NCBI GenBank assembly: GCA_948433435.1
Contig: CAOJDX010000002.1
Coordinates: 89,432 to 143,169 of the forward strand
Origin: an uncultured Clostridia bacterium
GTDB taxonomy: Bacteria; Bacillota_I; Bacilli_A; RF39; UBA660
Length of the DNA stretch: 53,738 bases
Direction: 5' to 3'
Part shown: piece by piece, positions 35,870 to 43,718 of the stretch
How positions within the stretch are numbered: the first letter of the stretch is position 1
Layout of the letters: the number at the start of each line of letters is the position of its first letter
Program-made: the position numbers and the translations under genes
The notes under the pieces: model-generated
Seen by the model: the letters and a program-made list of their open reading frames with translations, nothing else
Database searches by the model: none
Told to the model about the DNA's origin: nothing

Positions 35870-36322
35870 TTATAATTTAGAAATTATTTTCCTTTTAGTT
35901 TTTTCCTCTATACAATCATCCAATATACTTCTATATTTATCATATATATCATCTTCAGTTTCTATATTATGTTCTCTTACTATTGTTAAATCATAAGGAT
36001 TATATAGTGCATAACAAAAATTTCTTAATACTTTTAACTCCTTTGATGTTAAATAATCTAGTTTATTGTATACTTTATAAAATAATTCTACATTATTAAT
36101 ATCATCTAATGAATTTATCTTTTCCTCTTCTTTTATTTCAAAACGATTTGCTATTAGAATCATTTTTTTCGATAAGCCATTTAAATTTTTCTCTCGTTCT
36201 TTAACTTTTTTATAAGAACAATAACTAGCAAGATGTAATGGACTTAATAATTCAGGTACAAATAAGACTAATAATTCACTAGCTATAGAAGAAATTGTTT
36301 CTTTTATTTTTGTTGTTTTTAT
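35870..36322 (-). pseudogene. Hypothetical gene with an apparently mutated start codon (ATA)
   Basis: The open frame spans 150 codons, but between the upstream stops and residue 54 (MILIANRFEIKEEEK, 36163) there is no ATG, GTG or TTG. An AGGTGATG site precedes an ATA triplet at 36322, which would encode KTTKIKETISSIASELLVL. A canonical start was probably lost, or ATA is used. A hydrophobic stretch SIASELLVLFVPELLSPLHLA is near the N-terminus. Family not recognised. 36323-36520 holds nothing I can support. Confidence 0.5.
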
Positions 36323-36520
36323 ATATCATCACCTATTAAAGTGTATGCTCGTTTTATCTAACTATTATTTAATTAAACTTTTTATTTTCAAAAAAGTTTT
36401 ATGCATTTGTAATTATATGAGTAGTTATATTTTATATTAGTTTTACTTAATTATAGAATTTTAAATTTTTCAAAATACTCATTAAATATTTCCTCTTCTG
36501 ATTCCATTATGCCTCATTTT

Positions 36521-37075
36521 TTACAAATATTTTAATAGTTCCTCAAATTCTGTATATCCAGATTCAGAATTAAGATGTCCACCATCTTTTATTACTACTT
36601 GATTATTTGTTATTGTATTAGCAAATTCTCTTTCTACATCATATTTAACATATGGATCATTTTCAGAATAATAACAAATAATATCATCACAATAATTTTT
36701 TATATCATGTAAATTATCCAAAAACATACTTTTATTAACAGCATCATAATCATCATCAATACCTAAAAAATTATTGAAACCACATACAAATACTAATCTC
36801 TTAACTTTAATCTTATTTTCTATTAAAAACTTACAAATAAATACAGGTGCAATTGAATGAGCAAATATAGTTGTATTTTCATTTAAAATTCCAGATGTTA
36901 TATAAGTTTTTAACAACCTACTCCAATTTTCATAATTTTGATAACCTACTCCTGTTGGAAAGTCTGGAGTATACACTTCTAAATTTCTATTTTCAATTTC
37001 TTTTCTTAAATATGGAAGCCAATTAACAAATGGGTTTCCAAAACTCCCATGAATTAACAAATAATTATTTTTCAT
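36521..37075 (-). CDS. RBBP9/YdeN-like alpha/beta hydrolase
   Basis: 184 residues. LLIHGSFGNPFVNWLPYL, nucleophile IFAHSIAPVF (A-H-S-I-A in place of G-x-S-x-G), the acid in SENDPYV and the His in KDGGHLNSESGYTEF complete a triad as in the RBBP9/YdeN serine hydrolases. Cytosolic. It overlaps the cupin gene by 11 nt and is the last gene of the IME cargo operon. Substrate unknown. Confidence 0.88.
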   Translation of the reverse strand: MKNNYLLIHGSFGNPFVNWLPYLRKEIENRNLEVYTPDFPTGVGYQNYENWSRLLKTYITSGILNENTTIFAHSIAPVFICKFLIENKIKVKRLVFVCGFNNFLGIDDDYDAVNKSMFLDNLHDIKNYCDDIICYYSENDPYVKYDVEREFANTITNNQVVIKDGGHLNSESGYTEFEELLKYL

Positions 37076-37451
37076 TTAAATCTTCCTCGCTATATAATTT
37101 ACATTGTTCTTTAGACCACGCTGGAGAGCAAACAATTGCAAGTTTAAAATCACCATTCCAATAATATATATCTTTTTTATTTATAAAGATAATATCTCCT
37201 TTTTTAAAATCAATAGGTTTGCTATCTCTTTTATATATAGTTCCCTCTCCCTCTAAAATATAACATAGTTCTTCAACTTCTAAATTAGAACAATACCCTT
37301 CCATAGGATATCTTCCAGTAATTTTATTTGTACAAAAATCCATATTCTTTTCATTTAAAGCAATCCCATATTCTAAAACAGAACTAGTATCAGCGTATAT
37401 GAATTTTTCTGCATTTTCTTCCTTTATTATCTTCATTTTTTTCCTCCTCAA
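37065..37451 (-). CDS. Cupin-domain protein
   Basis: 128 residues. CYILEGEGTIYKRDSKPIDFKKGDIIFINKKDIYYW is a small beta-barrel cupin, but the usual metal-binding His of motif 1 (G-x5-H-x-H) is absent, so it may bind a small molecule without metal. It overlaps the hydrolase downstream and follows the YqfO/NIF3-like gene by 2 nt. Role in the cargo operon unknown. Confidence 0.75.
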   Translation of the reverse strand: MRRKKMKIIKEENAEKFIYADTSSVLEYGIALNEKNMDFCTNKITGRYPMEGYCSNLEVEELCYILEGEGTIYKRDSKPIDFKKGDIIFINKKDIYYWNGDFKLAIVCSPAWSKEQCKLYSEEDLNEK

Positions 37452-37453
37452 AC

Positions 37454-37795
37454 TTATTTAAAAAACTTTTCATCTATTAATGGAACAATATCTATTGCAG
37501 GTTCTTCATATGGGTGTATTTCTCTTAATTTTGTTATCACCTTTTTAACATTGTCAACATCACATACAACTTCTAATTTTTCTTCTTCTACAAACTCTAA
37601 ATTGTTTTTTTCTCCAATATATGGATTAGCATTTTCATTTGGTTTAAAAGTTCCAATGGATTTTGTTGATGAAGTACAGTAAGCATACTCTCCAATTATT
37701 CCAGCTCCTGCATCACATACTGCATTTCTAACTTCTTCTACATTTTCTAATGGAATTGTTACAAAAATTTTTACTCTTTTTATATCTATATTCAT
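37454..37795 (-). CDS. YqfO/NIF3-type PII-like domain protein
   Basis: 113 residues: KIFVTIPLENVEEVRNAVCDAGAGIIGEY then KLEVVCDVDNVKKVITKLREIHPYEEPAIDIVPL. The HPYEEPA.DI signature is that of the CutA/PII-like insert of NIF3 (YqfO) proteins, found here alone. Often annotated as NGG1-interacting-factor-like. Function uncertain; possibly a small sensor. Confidence 0.8.
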   Translation of the reverse strand: MNIDIKRVKIFVTIPLENVEEVRNAVCDAGAGIIGEYAYCTSSTKSIGTFKPNENANPYIGEKNNLEFVEEEKLEVVCDVDNVKKVITKLREIHPYEEPAIDIVPLIDEKFFK

Positions 37796-37813
37796 ATTCC
37801 TTTTTTCCTTTTT

Positions 37814-38263
37814 CTATTTCTTTTTACTATATACCTCTGATGCCAATGGATTTAAAAAATATATTAATGTATTATCAGTTTTAAATTCTACTGCATCCCA
37901 TTCATCTCTTTTTATATAAGTAAATCTTTTATCTTTACCAACTTTATTAAGTAAAACATTTCTATCATCCACAACAAAATCAGCTGCTGCCTCCCAATCT
38001 AATCTACTTTCATCAAAATAACGAATTTTAATCCACTTTAATTTACCATATTTAGTATCTAAAGGTTTAGTTAAAGTATATATGTTTCCTCTTTCTGTTT
38101 TTATTTCTAAATTTGCTATACCCTCAATTTCATCTTCTAATTGTAGTTTATGTTTATCACTTGTTGGAAATATATCAATAAAATCAATATTTTTTAATCC
38201 CTCTATTTCTTTCAAATCTTGTTCAATCCTATTTAAATTTTTTTCAATTATATCAAAAAGCAT
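37814..38263 (-). CDS. Hypothetical protein
   Basis: 149 residues, acidic, soluble. A beta-rich middle (GNIYTLTKPLDTKYGKLKWIKIRYFDES) and IYFLNPLASEVYSKKK end, but I recognise no family. Its ATG overlaps the stop region of the VOC gene (TAATATG), so it is coupled within the cargo operon. Confidence 0.6.
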   Translation of the reverse strand: MLFDIIEKNLNRIEQDLKEIEGLKNIDFIDIFPTSDKHKLQLEDEIEGIANLEIKTERGNIYTLTKPLDTKYGKLKWIKIRYFDESRLDWEAAADFVVDDRNVLLNKVGKDKRFTYIKRDEWDAVEFKTDNTLIYFLNPLASEVYSKKK

Positions 38264-38264
38264 A

Positions 38265-38663
38265 TTAATCTTCCTCTATAATTTCCATTAAAATTCCATT
38301 TGGATCTTTAATAAAGAAATAAGGTTTTCCTAATCTTCCAACTTTTATTTCTATATCATTTGCAATTTCATTTTTAATTACAAATTCTTTCGCTTGTTCA
38401 ATATTTTCTACTCCTAATGCAAAGTGTTTTGTTCCTAATACTGGTAAATCTGTCGCTGTTGTCTTTGCTGTTTCTGGTAATTTTGTGTATTCTTTATAAC
38501 AAAATATTTCTAAAACTATACTATTTAACTTTAGCATATTTATTTTTATACTTTCATCTTCTGCTTTCCACGATTTAAACTCTTCAAATCCGAACTTTTT
38601 ATAAAATTCTATGCTTTCTTCAGCATTTGTTACACTTATTGCAATATGATTAAAATTAAACAT
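38265..38663 (-). CDS. VOC (glyoxalase/dioxygenase-fold) protein
   Basis: 132 residues from ATG 38663, which follows AAAGGAG; an earlier ATG overlaps that site. FNHIAISVTNAEESIEFYKKFGFEE opens the first beta-alpha-beta-beta-beta module, and KHFALGVENIEQAKEF with IKDPNGILMEIIEED the second, with the usual His and Glu metal ligands. Substrate unknown. Coupled to the downstream unknown gene. Confidence 0.85.
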   Translation of the reverse strand: MFNFNHIAISVTNAEESIEFYKKFGFEEFKSWKAEDESIKINMLKLNSIVLEIFCYKEYTKLPETAKTTATDLPVLGTKHFALGVENIEQAKEFVIKNEIANDIEIKVGRLGKPYFFIKDPNGILMEIIEED

Positions 38664-38743
38664 AATCTTTTCTCCTTTCACACTACTTTATTCTTCTATA
38701 CCATTTAGAATTAAATCAATCAATTCCATACTTGATATAATAC

Positions 38744-39508
38744 CTAATCTATTTTTGTTTTACAATCATCATGTAATGGACAATTAACACAATTTTTTCT
38801 ATTACAAAAATCATTACCAATATTCCATAAATATTTATCTACCAAATTAGCATCAATTCCTATTTTTTCTCCACTTTCTATATACAAACTAGATAATTCT
38901 TCTATTTGTTTACTATTTAGCTTTTGGCTATCAATAATATTATTTAAATAGCTAATTTCAATATCATGTCTATCTAATGGAATATAACCTAATTTATCAT
39001 TAAAATTACACACACCAGATTCATATATTAATCTGAGTAATAATCCACCTGTCTTTTGACCATAGCCTTTAATATTTCTTATAAACAAATTAAGTTCATT
39101 GAAATTGTTAAATTCTTTAATTTTATCTAACAAATTATCATATTTGGATAACTCTATTGACAAATTTAACCACTTATCTACTGCAACATTAGGATATCTT
39201 GGATGAATATTATTTTTCATTAGACTTAATAAATTTTCCTTATTATTAGTAAAATTTGCTATAACAGACTTTGGGTTAAATACCTGTGGATATATATGAT
39301 AAGTATTTATTAAATTATTATGATAGTTTTGTGATCTCATCCCATAATCTAATAAACAAGAATAAAAAATATATATTAACCAATCATTGCTTTTATATTC
39401 TATTAAATTTGGAAAATCAACAGTTGCTAAAGTATTAGAGTCTTTACTACTATAGTATTCATGCATTTTTTTTACTAATTTGTCAATCTTCTTTTCACAA
39501 ACTATCAT
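38744..39508 (-). CDS. HhH base-excision glycosylase-like protein with Fe-S motif
   Basis: 254 residues. IKGYGQKTGGLLLRLIY is a helix-hairpin-helix, followed by GYIPLDRHDIEISYLN at the position of the catalytic Asp of HhH-GPD glycosylases, and a C-terminal C-x4-C-x2-C-x5-C cluster motif (CNRKNCVNCPLHDDC) as in EndoIII/MutY. The N-terminal third is unlike EndoIII. It probably repairs or senses damaged bases. Its own promoter and TGACATT boxes lie upstream. Confidence 0.75.
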   Translation of the reverse strand: MIVCEKKIDKLVKKMHEYYSSKDSNTLATVDFPNLIEYKSNDWLIYIFYSCLLDYGMRSQNYHNNLINTYHIYPQVFNPKSVIANFTNNKENLLSLMKNNIHPRYPNVAVDKWLNLSIELSKYDNLLDKIKEFNNFNELNLFIRNIKGYGQKTGGLLLRLIYESGVCNFNDKLGYIPLDRHDIEISYLNNIIDSQKLNSKQIEELSSLYIESGEKIGIDANLVDKYLWNIGNDFCNRKNCVNCPLHDDCKTKID

Positions 39509-39547
39509 ATTTCCTTTTCTCCTTATATATTTAATTTACTATTACTA

Positions 39548-39606
39548 TGACATTAATGACATTTGTTTTTACTATACCCCTAGCAGAATTTAATGTCATA
39601 ATGTCA
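39548..39606 (-). promoter_or_regulatory. Promoter with four TGACATT boxes
   Basis: TGACATT at 39548 and 39557, and inverted AATGTCA at 39592 and 39600. Between them the minus strand has ATGACA (39594-39599), 17-nt spacer, TATAGT (39571-39576). The boxes frame the promoter of the HhH-to-hydrolase operon; a dedicated regulator is likely but not identified. Confidence 0.6.
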
Positions 39607-39614
39607 TTTAATAA

Positions 39615-40193
39615 TTATTGTTCATTAAACAATACTTTTCTTATATTACTATATCTTTCCTCTAAAAAATCTCTAGTTCTATCACTTAATTTATTATAAT
39701 CTCTCTCCAATTTCTTTTTAACAAATTCTGTACCCTCATTTAAACTAAGATTAAGTTCTTTGAAAGCTAAACTAAATAAAGCTGGTATTGTATCAAAGTG
39801 TGCAATAACATCAGCATCTGCAATTATTTCCTCTTCAATTGTCTTTCGAGGTAAATCTTGACTCCCTCTATGATTTAAAACACACTGCTTTACTCTTTCT
39901 ATTTTATCCTGTGGATAATTATATTTTGTTAATAACTCTTCTGCTATTTTTGCACCATAGATATGATGTTCTTCTCGTGGTCCAATATTAGATGGCATGG
40001 CTATATCATGAAGTAATGCTCCAAGTTCAACTATTTCAACATCTGCATCATATTCTTTTGCTAAAGTAACAGCATTCTCTACAACATATTTAATATGATC
40101 TTCCCAAAAATCAAATCCATCACTATCTTTTGACTCTTTGCATCTTTTTAATAATTCTTCTTTTATAAGTTCTGTAATATCCAATTTTATCAA
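39615..40193 (-). CDS. HD-domain hydrolase
   Basis: 192 residues. EHHIYGAKIAEELL and LGALLHDIAMPSN hold the H...HD pair, and DADVIAHFD the later Asp of the HD metal-dependent phosphohydrolase fold. The YfbR/YedJ-like family dephosphorylates nucleotides. It follows Fic in the cargo run; 25 nt separates them. Cytosolic. Confidence 0.85.
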   Translation of the reverse strand: MIKLDITELIKEELLKRCKESKDSDGFDFWEDHIKYVVENAVTLAKEYDADVEIVELGALLHDIAMPSNIGPREEHHIYGAKIAEELLTKYNYPQDKIERVKQCVLNHRGSQDLPRKTIEEEIIADADVIAHFDTIPALFSLAFKELNLSLNEGTEFVKKKLERDYNKLSDRTRDFLEERYSNIRKVLFNEQ

Positions 40194-40218
40194 CTCCTCA
40201 TATTAGTTAGTAATTATA

Positions 40219-40959
40219 TTACTTATTATCTTCTAAAAAATAATTTACTAATTTTTCATAATTATCTTGACTATTTAAACAAGTATCTATTAAATAACTT
40301 TTTTCATTATTAGTTTGATATTCTTTAATACCCCTTATATAAAAATCCTTATTTCTGTCTTCAATAAAAAATGGCATTATATCATTATATAAACATTCTC
40401 TAAACATTATCATTCTTCCCACACGACCATTTCCATCTTGGAAAGGATGAATTTTCTCAAATCTAACATGAAATTCAATAATATCTTCAATAGTTTTATT
40501 GGATATTTTATCATACCACTCTAATAAATCTTTCATATCACTTTCCACATCATTAGGAAGTGATGTTGTAATATTACCAACAAAGTTCTTTTTCTTTTTA
40601 TATTCTCCAACATTAAACCATTCTTTTTCACTATCTGTTAGAGTCCCATCTTTCAATATGAAATGAAATTTTTTTATCATAGTTTCAGAAAGTTTATCAT
40701 CAATTGTATCTAACATATATTTAAATAAAGTAAAATGATTTTTTGTTTCAGTAGCATCTTTAAGTACAATAACTTTATCACCACTTGTTAAAATAGTTCC
40801 TGTATCATAAATACTTGCAGTTTCATCAGGTGTTATTGTAGAACCTTCAATATGATTGGTATTATATGAAAAATCTAATTGAGTTTTGTGATAAAGATTT
40901 CCAGATAAACCAATATTTTTTTGTTCAATTAAAGCCTTTTTTATTTTACTTATTTCCAT
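40219..40959 (-). CDS. Fic-family AMP/UMP-transferase
   Basis: 246 residues. HPFQDGNGRVGR (171-182) is the canonical Fic motif. TNHIEG (34-39) is the inhibitory (S/T)xxxE(G/N) motif located N-terminally, so it is a class II self-inhibited Fic. Such enzymes transfer AMP to Ser/Thr/Tyr of a target; in mobile elements they can act as toxins. AGGAGG precedes the ATG, which overlaps the membrane-protein gene by 14 nt. Confidence 0.93.
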   Translation of the reverse strand: MEISKIKKALIEQKNIGLSGNLYHKTQLDFSYNTNHIEGSTITPDETASIYDTGTILTSGDKVIVLKDATETKNHFTLFKYMLDTIDDKLSETMIKKFHFILKDGTLTDSEKEWFNVGEYKKKKNFVGNITTSLPNDVESDMKDLLEWYDKISNKTIEDIIEFHVRFEKIHPFQDGNGRVGRMIMFRECLYNDIMPFFIEDRNKDFYIRGIKEYQTNNEKSYLIDTCLNSQDNYEKLVNYFLEDNK

Positions 40960-41401
40960 TTTTCTTGCCTCCTTTTAATATTAATTCTACTTCTTTTGAA
41001 GTTCTATAAACAATTGCTAATGATAAAAAGTTCCATATAAATGCCATACTAAATAAGCCTAAAATTGTTCCAAATTGATACATAAAATCTTTAATCCATA
41101 TATCAGCAATTACACAAATACATATAACTAAATAATATGCTACTACCATAAAGAATATAAATTCTGATGATTTTCTAGTTAAGTTTTTATCATAACTCTT
41201 ATCTATTTTTCTATTTCCTGTTTTTCCCTCTTTAGACCATTTAGTAATAAACATTAAATATCCAAGCATATTTAATCCTAAAGATACCCAAAAGAAATTT
41301 GTACTATTATTTATACCACAACAAACTAAAATAAATGAAGCAACTAATAATATTAAACTAACAACCTGAATCTTATTTAATCTTTTTAAACTATTTACCA
41401 T
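40946..41401 (-). CDS. Membrane protein of the XRE-Fic module
   Basis: 151 residues from ATG 41401, which follows AAGGAG and overlaps the XRE stop; an upstream start would lie on that site. About four membrane segments (for example VSLILLVASFILVCC, FIFFMVVAYYLVICICVIAD, FGTILGLFSMAFIWNFLSL). No recognised family. Coupled to both XRE and Fic, suggesting a three-gene regulatory unit. Confidence 0.65.
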   Translation of the reverse strand: MVNSLKRLNKIQVVSLILLVASFILVCCGINNSTNFFWVSLGLNMLGYLMFITKWSKEGKTGNRKIDKSYDKNLTRKSSEFIFFMVVAYYLVICICVIADIWIKDFMYQFGTILGLFSMAFIWNFLSLAIVYRTSKEVELILKGGKKNGNK

Positions 41402-41882
41402 TTCTAAACTCCTTAATAGCAATACTATTTAATAGTTTCATAATTTCTTCATTTGTTTCATTTTGATATTCAAGATCTTCAATTGTTTCTAATAATACAT
41501 TTTTCTTTTCTTCATCTGCACTTTCAGATGATTTTTTTAATGATTCAATAACTACTTTATTATTGGCAGTGGAACTTTCAATACTATCCATTGCTTCTTT
41601 CAATTCTTTTCCTCTTAATTTAGAGTAATGTTCAAGTAAATATGGATTAAGTGGACTAACCTGTGCTCCTAAACCAGAAGCATACATTAAATCATTATAA
41701 TTAACACCAATATATTTACTTATCTTTCTTAATAATTTAGGATTAGGTACTTCACGTTCTCCAGATTCTATTCTAGATATATCAGAAGAACTAATATTTG
41801 CAAGTTCTGCAAGTTGACGCATTGACAAATTATTTTCCTCTCTACCTTGTTGAATTAACTCCCCAACTTTAGTTTTAGCCAT
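41391..41882 (-). CDS. XRE-family repressor of the IME
   Basis: 163 residues: LIQQGREENNLSMRQLAELANISSSDISRIESGE is a clear HTH, followed by a charged helical C-terminal region with no peptidase triad. Divergent from the DUF3173-rep-mob genes; TTGC/GCAA repeats in the intergenic region are likely its sites. Probably controls both the forward mobility genes and its own operon with the membrane protein and Fic. Confidence 0.88.
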   Translation of the reverse strand: MAKTKVGELIQQGREENNLSMRQLAELANISSSDISRIESGEREVPNPKLLRKISKYIGVNYNDLMYASGLGAQVSPLNPYLLEHYSKLRGKELKEAMDSIESSTANNKVVIESLKKSSESADEEKKNVLLETIEDLEYQNETNEEIMKLLNSIAIKEFRNGK

Positions 41883-41903
41883 GCTTTCACGTCCTTTCTT
41901 AAT

Positions 41904-42017
41904 TGATTATAACACATATATTGCTTTTTCGCAACATTTTTAATTTATTTTTGCAAAAATAGTTGACATTTGCAATTTTGATGTTATAATGATGTTAAAT
42001 TGCAACAGAAAAAGCAA
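41904..42017. promoter_or_regulatory. Divergent promoters and repeat operators of the IME
   Basis: Forward TTGACA (41963-41968), 16-nt spacer, TATAAT (41985-41990). Reverse TTGCGA, 17-nt spacer, TATAAT for the XRE gene. Repeats TTGCTTTTTCGCAA (41921-41934), TTGCAA (41951, 41970) and TTGCAACAGAAAAAGCAA (42000-42017) surround both. 42018-42209 holds a three-codon ORF MKK after GAGGTGG and a possible leader RNA. Confidence 0.7.
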
Positions 42018-42209
42018 TTTGAAACAAAAATGAAATGAGGTGGTCAAATGAAGAAATAAAAAGTTTAAAATAGTTCTTTGAAAATTAAATAGAGCCAGAA
42101 ATCGCCGATATGCTGACTCGTTAAATAAGTACAAGGCAAAGCCCCTATTGGTACGGGAGTTCTAGTTTAACTAAAAACTAAAATAAAAAATAGAAATGGA
42201 GGTCGAGAT

Positions 42210-42446
42210 ATGGAAGCACAAGAAACACTAAATTTAATATCAAAACAATGGTGTACACTTGAAGATTTAATGGCTTTAGGAGAATTTGGTAGAAACTCTG
42301 CTTTAAAAGTAAAAAGAGAAATTAAAAACAAATTAATAAATCAAGGATACAAAATTCCAAGTCATGTTATACCAATGAAAGAAGTTGTAGACTATTTAAA
42401 TATTAATATTAATTATTTAGAATCAAGAGTTCAAGCAAGGAGGTAA
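42210..42446 (+). CDS. DUF3173-family protein of the IME
   Basis: 78 residues: WCTLEDLMALGEFGRNSALKVKREIKNKLINQGYKIPS and VIPMKEVVDYLNI are the DUF3173 pattern seen repeatedly in integrative elements. Likely DNA-binding or excisionase-like, although its role is not established. GGAGGTCGAGAT precedes the ATG. It ends 2 nt before the RepA-like ATPase gene begins. Confidence 0.85.
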   Translation: MEAQETLNLISKQWCTLEDLMALGEFGRNSALKVKREIKNKLINQGYKIPSHVIPMKEVVDYLNININYLESRVQARR

Positions 42447-42448
42447 AA

Positions 42449-43399
42449 ATGAAAGCATTAGAAGAAATAAATACAAACATAAAAAAAGACAACATTATAG
42501 ATAATATAATGAAGTCAAAAGGATTATATTGTTTAGTATCAAATGCTAAAGTTGGAAAGTCTATGTTGGCACTGCAACTTTCTAACTCACTCACATGTGG
42601 TAAACAATTTTTAGGGCACGATACAATGCCCTCTCCTGTTTTATATATTAGCACAGAATCAGATTCAGGTCAAATAATGGAGCGAATAAAAACACTGGGT
42701 CTAACATTCCCAAAAGATTCATTTTTTATCATTGATCGAGATGGTAAAGGAGAAGTTAGTATATTTGATTTTGAAGTTGATTTGTTAGAATTTTCTAAAT
42801 ATAAAAATGGAAGATTTGTAATTATAGATATGTTAAAAGATACGAATTTAGGTATTGATTACGATATAAATAGTTATCAAGATGTAGGTCAAAAACTACT
42901 ACCTAAACTTAGAAGTATTTGTGAAAAATATAATGTAACAATTTTGTTTACTCATCACTTAAACAAACGAGGAACTACTCTTGGTAGTACAGCATTTGAT
43001 GCAGTTGTTGATGGTAAATTAACATTAATAGAAAATAAAAACGATAAATCTCTAGTTAGACTAAATATTATCAACAGAGATTTTTCTGAATTAAATATTC
43101 AATTAAAGAAATCTAATAATCAAATATTTAATGTGATAAATTCTGTTGAAGATGATGAAATAGATTATAATTTAATTCAACTAATAAAATATGCAAGTAA
43201 TCAAAAAGATTTTGAATTTACTTGTACAGATATAATTAATAAATTAAATTTGATTACTACTCCTAAAAGATTTGGAAGATTATTAAATTCAAATTTAGAT
43301 TTATTAAAAAAAGAGGGACTCATAATTACGAAAGATAGACAAGGTAATTCTAGAAATTATATAGCACATTATGAGGAACCAATTGATGAAAATGAATAA
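42449..43399 (+). CDS. RepA-like AAA ATPase (RecA-fold helicase) of the IME
   Basis: 316 residues. Walker A VSNAKVGKSMLA, ISTESDSGQIMERI, Walker B FVIIDMLKD, and HHLNKRGTTLGSTAFDAVVDG match the RepA/AAA_25 hexameric helicase fold of plasmid replication. The C-terminal third resembles a winged helix. AAGGAGG precedes the ATG. It probably supports replication of the excised element or its maintenance. Confidence 0.88.
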   Translation: MKALEEINTNIKKDNIIDNIMKSKGLYCLVSNAKVGKSMLALQLSNSLTCGKQFLGHDTMPSPVLYISTESDSGQIMERIKTLGLTFPKDSFFIIDRDGKGEVSIFDFEVDLLEFSKYKNGRFVIIDMLKDTNLGIDYDINSYQDVGQKLLPKLRSICEKYNVTILFTHHLNKRGTTLGSTAFDAVVDGKLTLIENKNDKSLVRLNIINRDFSELNIQLKKSNNQIFNVINSVEDDEIDYNLIQLIKYASNQKDFEFTCTDIINKLNLITTPKRFGRLLNSNLDLLKKEGLIITKDRQGNSRNYIAHYEEPIDENE

Positions 43400-43486
43400 T
43401 TTTCATCAAAGTTAAGTAAAAAATGAACGAGGTACGTTATGAAATTACATAGTAATTTTGTAAGTAGCGATAGTGAATATTTTTAC

Positions 43487-43683
43487 AATTATAAAAGGCA
43501 CTATCCTTTTATAATTCATTAAATAATAAGTATCTGGTAGATAGTTATTATTTAATCTTGTTTATAAGCATTTGCCTTTACGATAAGTTTAGGCATCCCG
43601 CGTTTAAACAAGCAAGGGGTTATTAGGGATCACCCTAATCTCACGTGGGCTATGCCCTAGTGAGATAGGTCAATATTTGACCT
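43487..43683 (+). other. Hairpin-rich region upstream of mob, candidate oriT
   Basis: Five inverted repeats: 12-bp perfect arms at 43487-43516 (loop CACTAT); 17-bp arms with one mismatch and loop GGT at 43519-43555; CTTGTTTA/TAAACAAG at 43557-43612; ATTAGGG/CCCTAAT at 43622-43639; TCTCAC..GGGC/GCCC..GTGAGA at 43639-43665; AGGTCAA/TTGACCT at 43667-43683. 43400-43486 has an 8-codon ORF (MNEVRYEIT) but nothing else. Confidence 0.6.
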
Positions 43684-43718
43684 TATTCTCTAAAGAAGCA
43701 AGAAAAAGGAGGTTTTAA

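Noticed and set aside
42409-42654. An 81-codon frame on the minus strand opposite DUF3173/RepA
   Set aside because: It lies opposite two well-supported genes, has no ribosome site and a biased composition.
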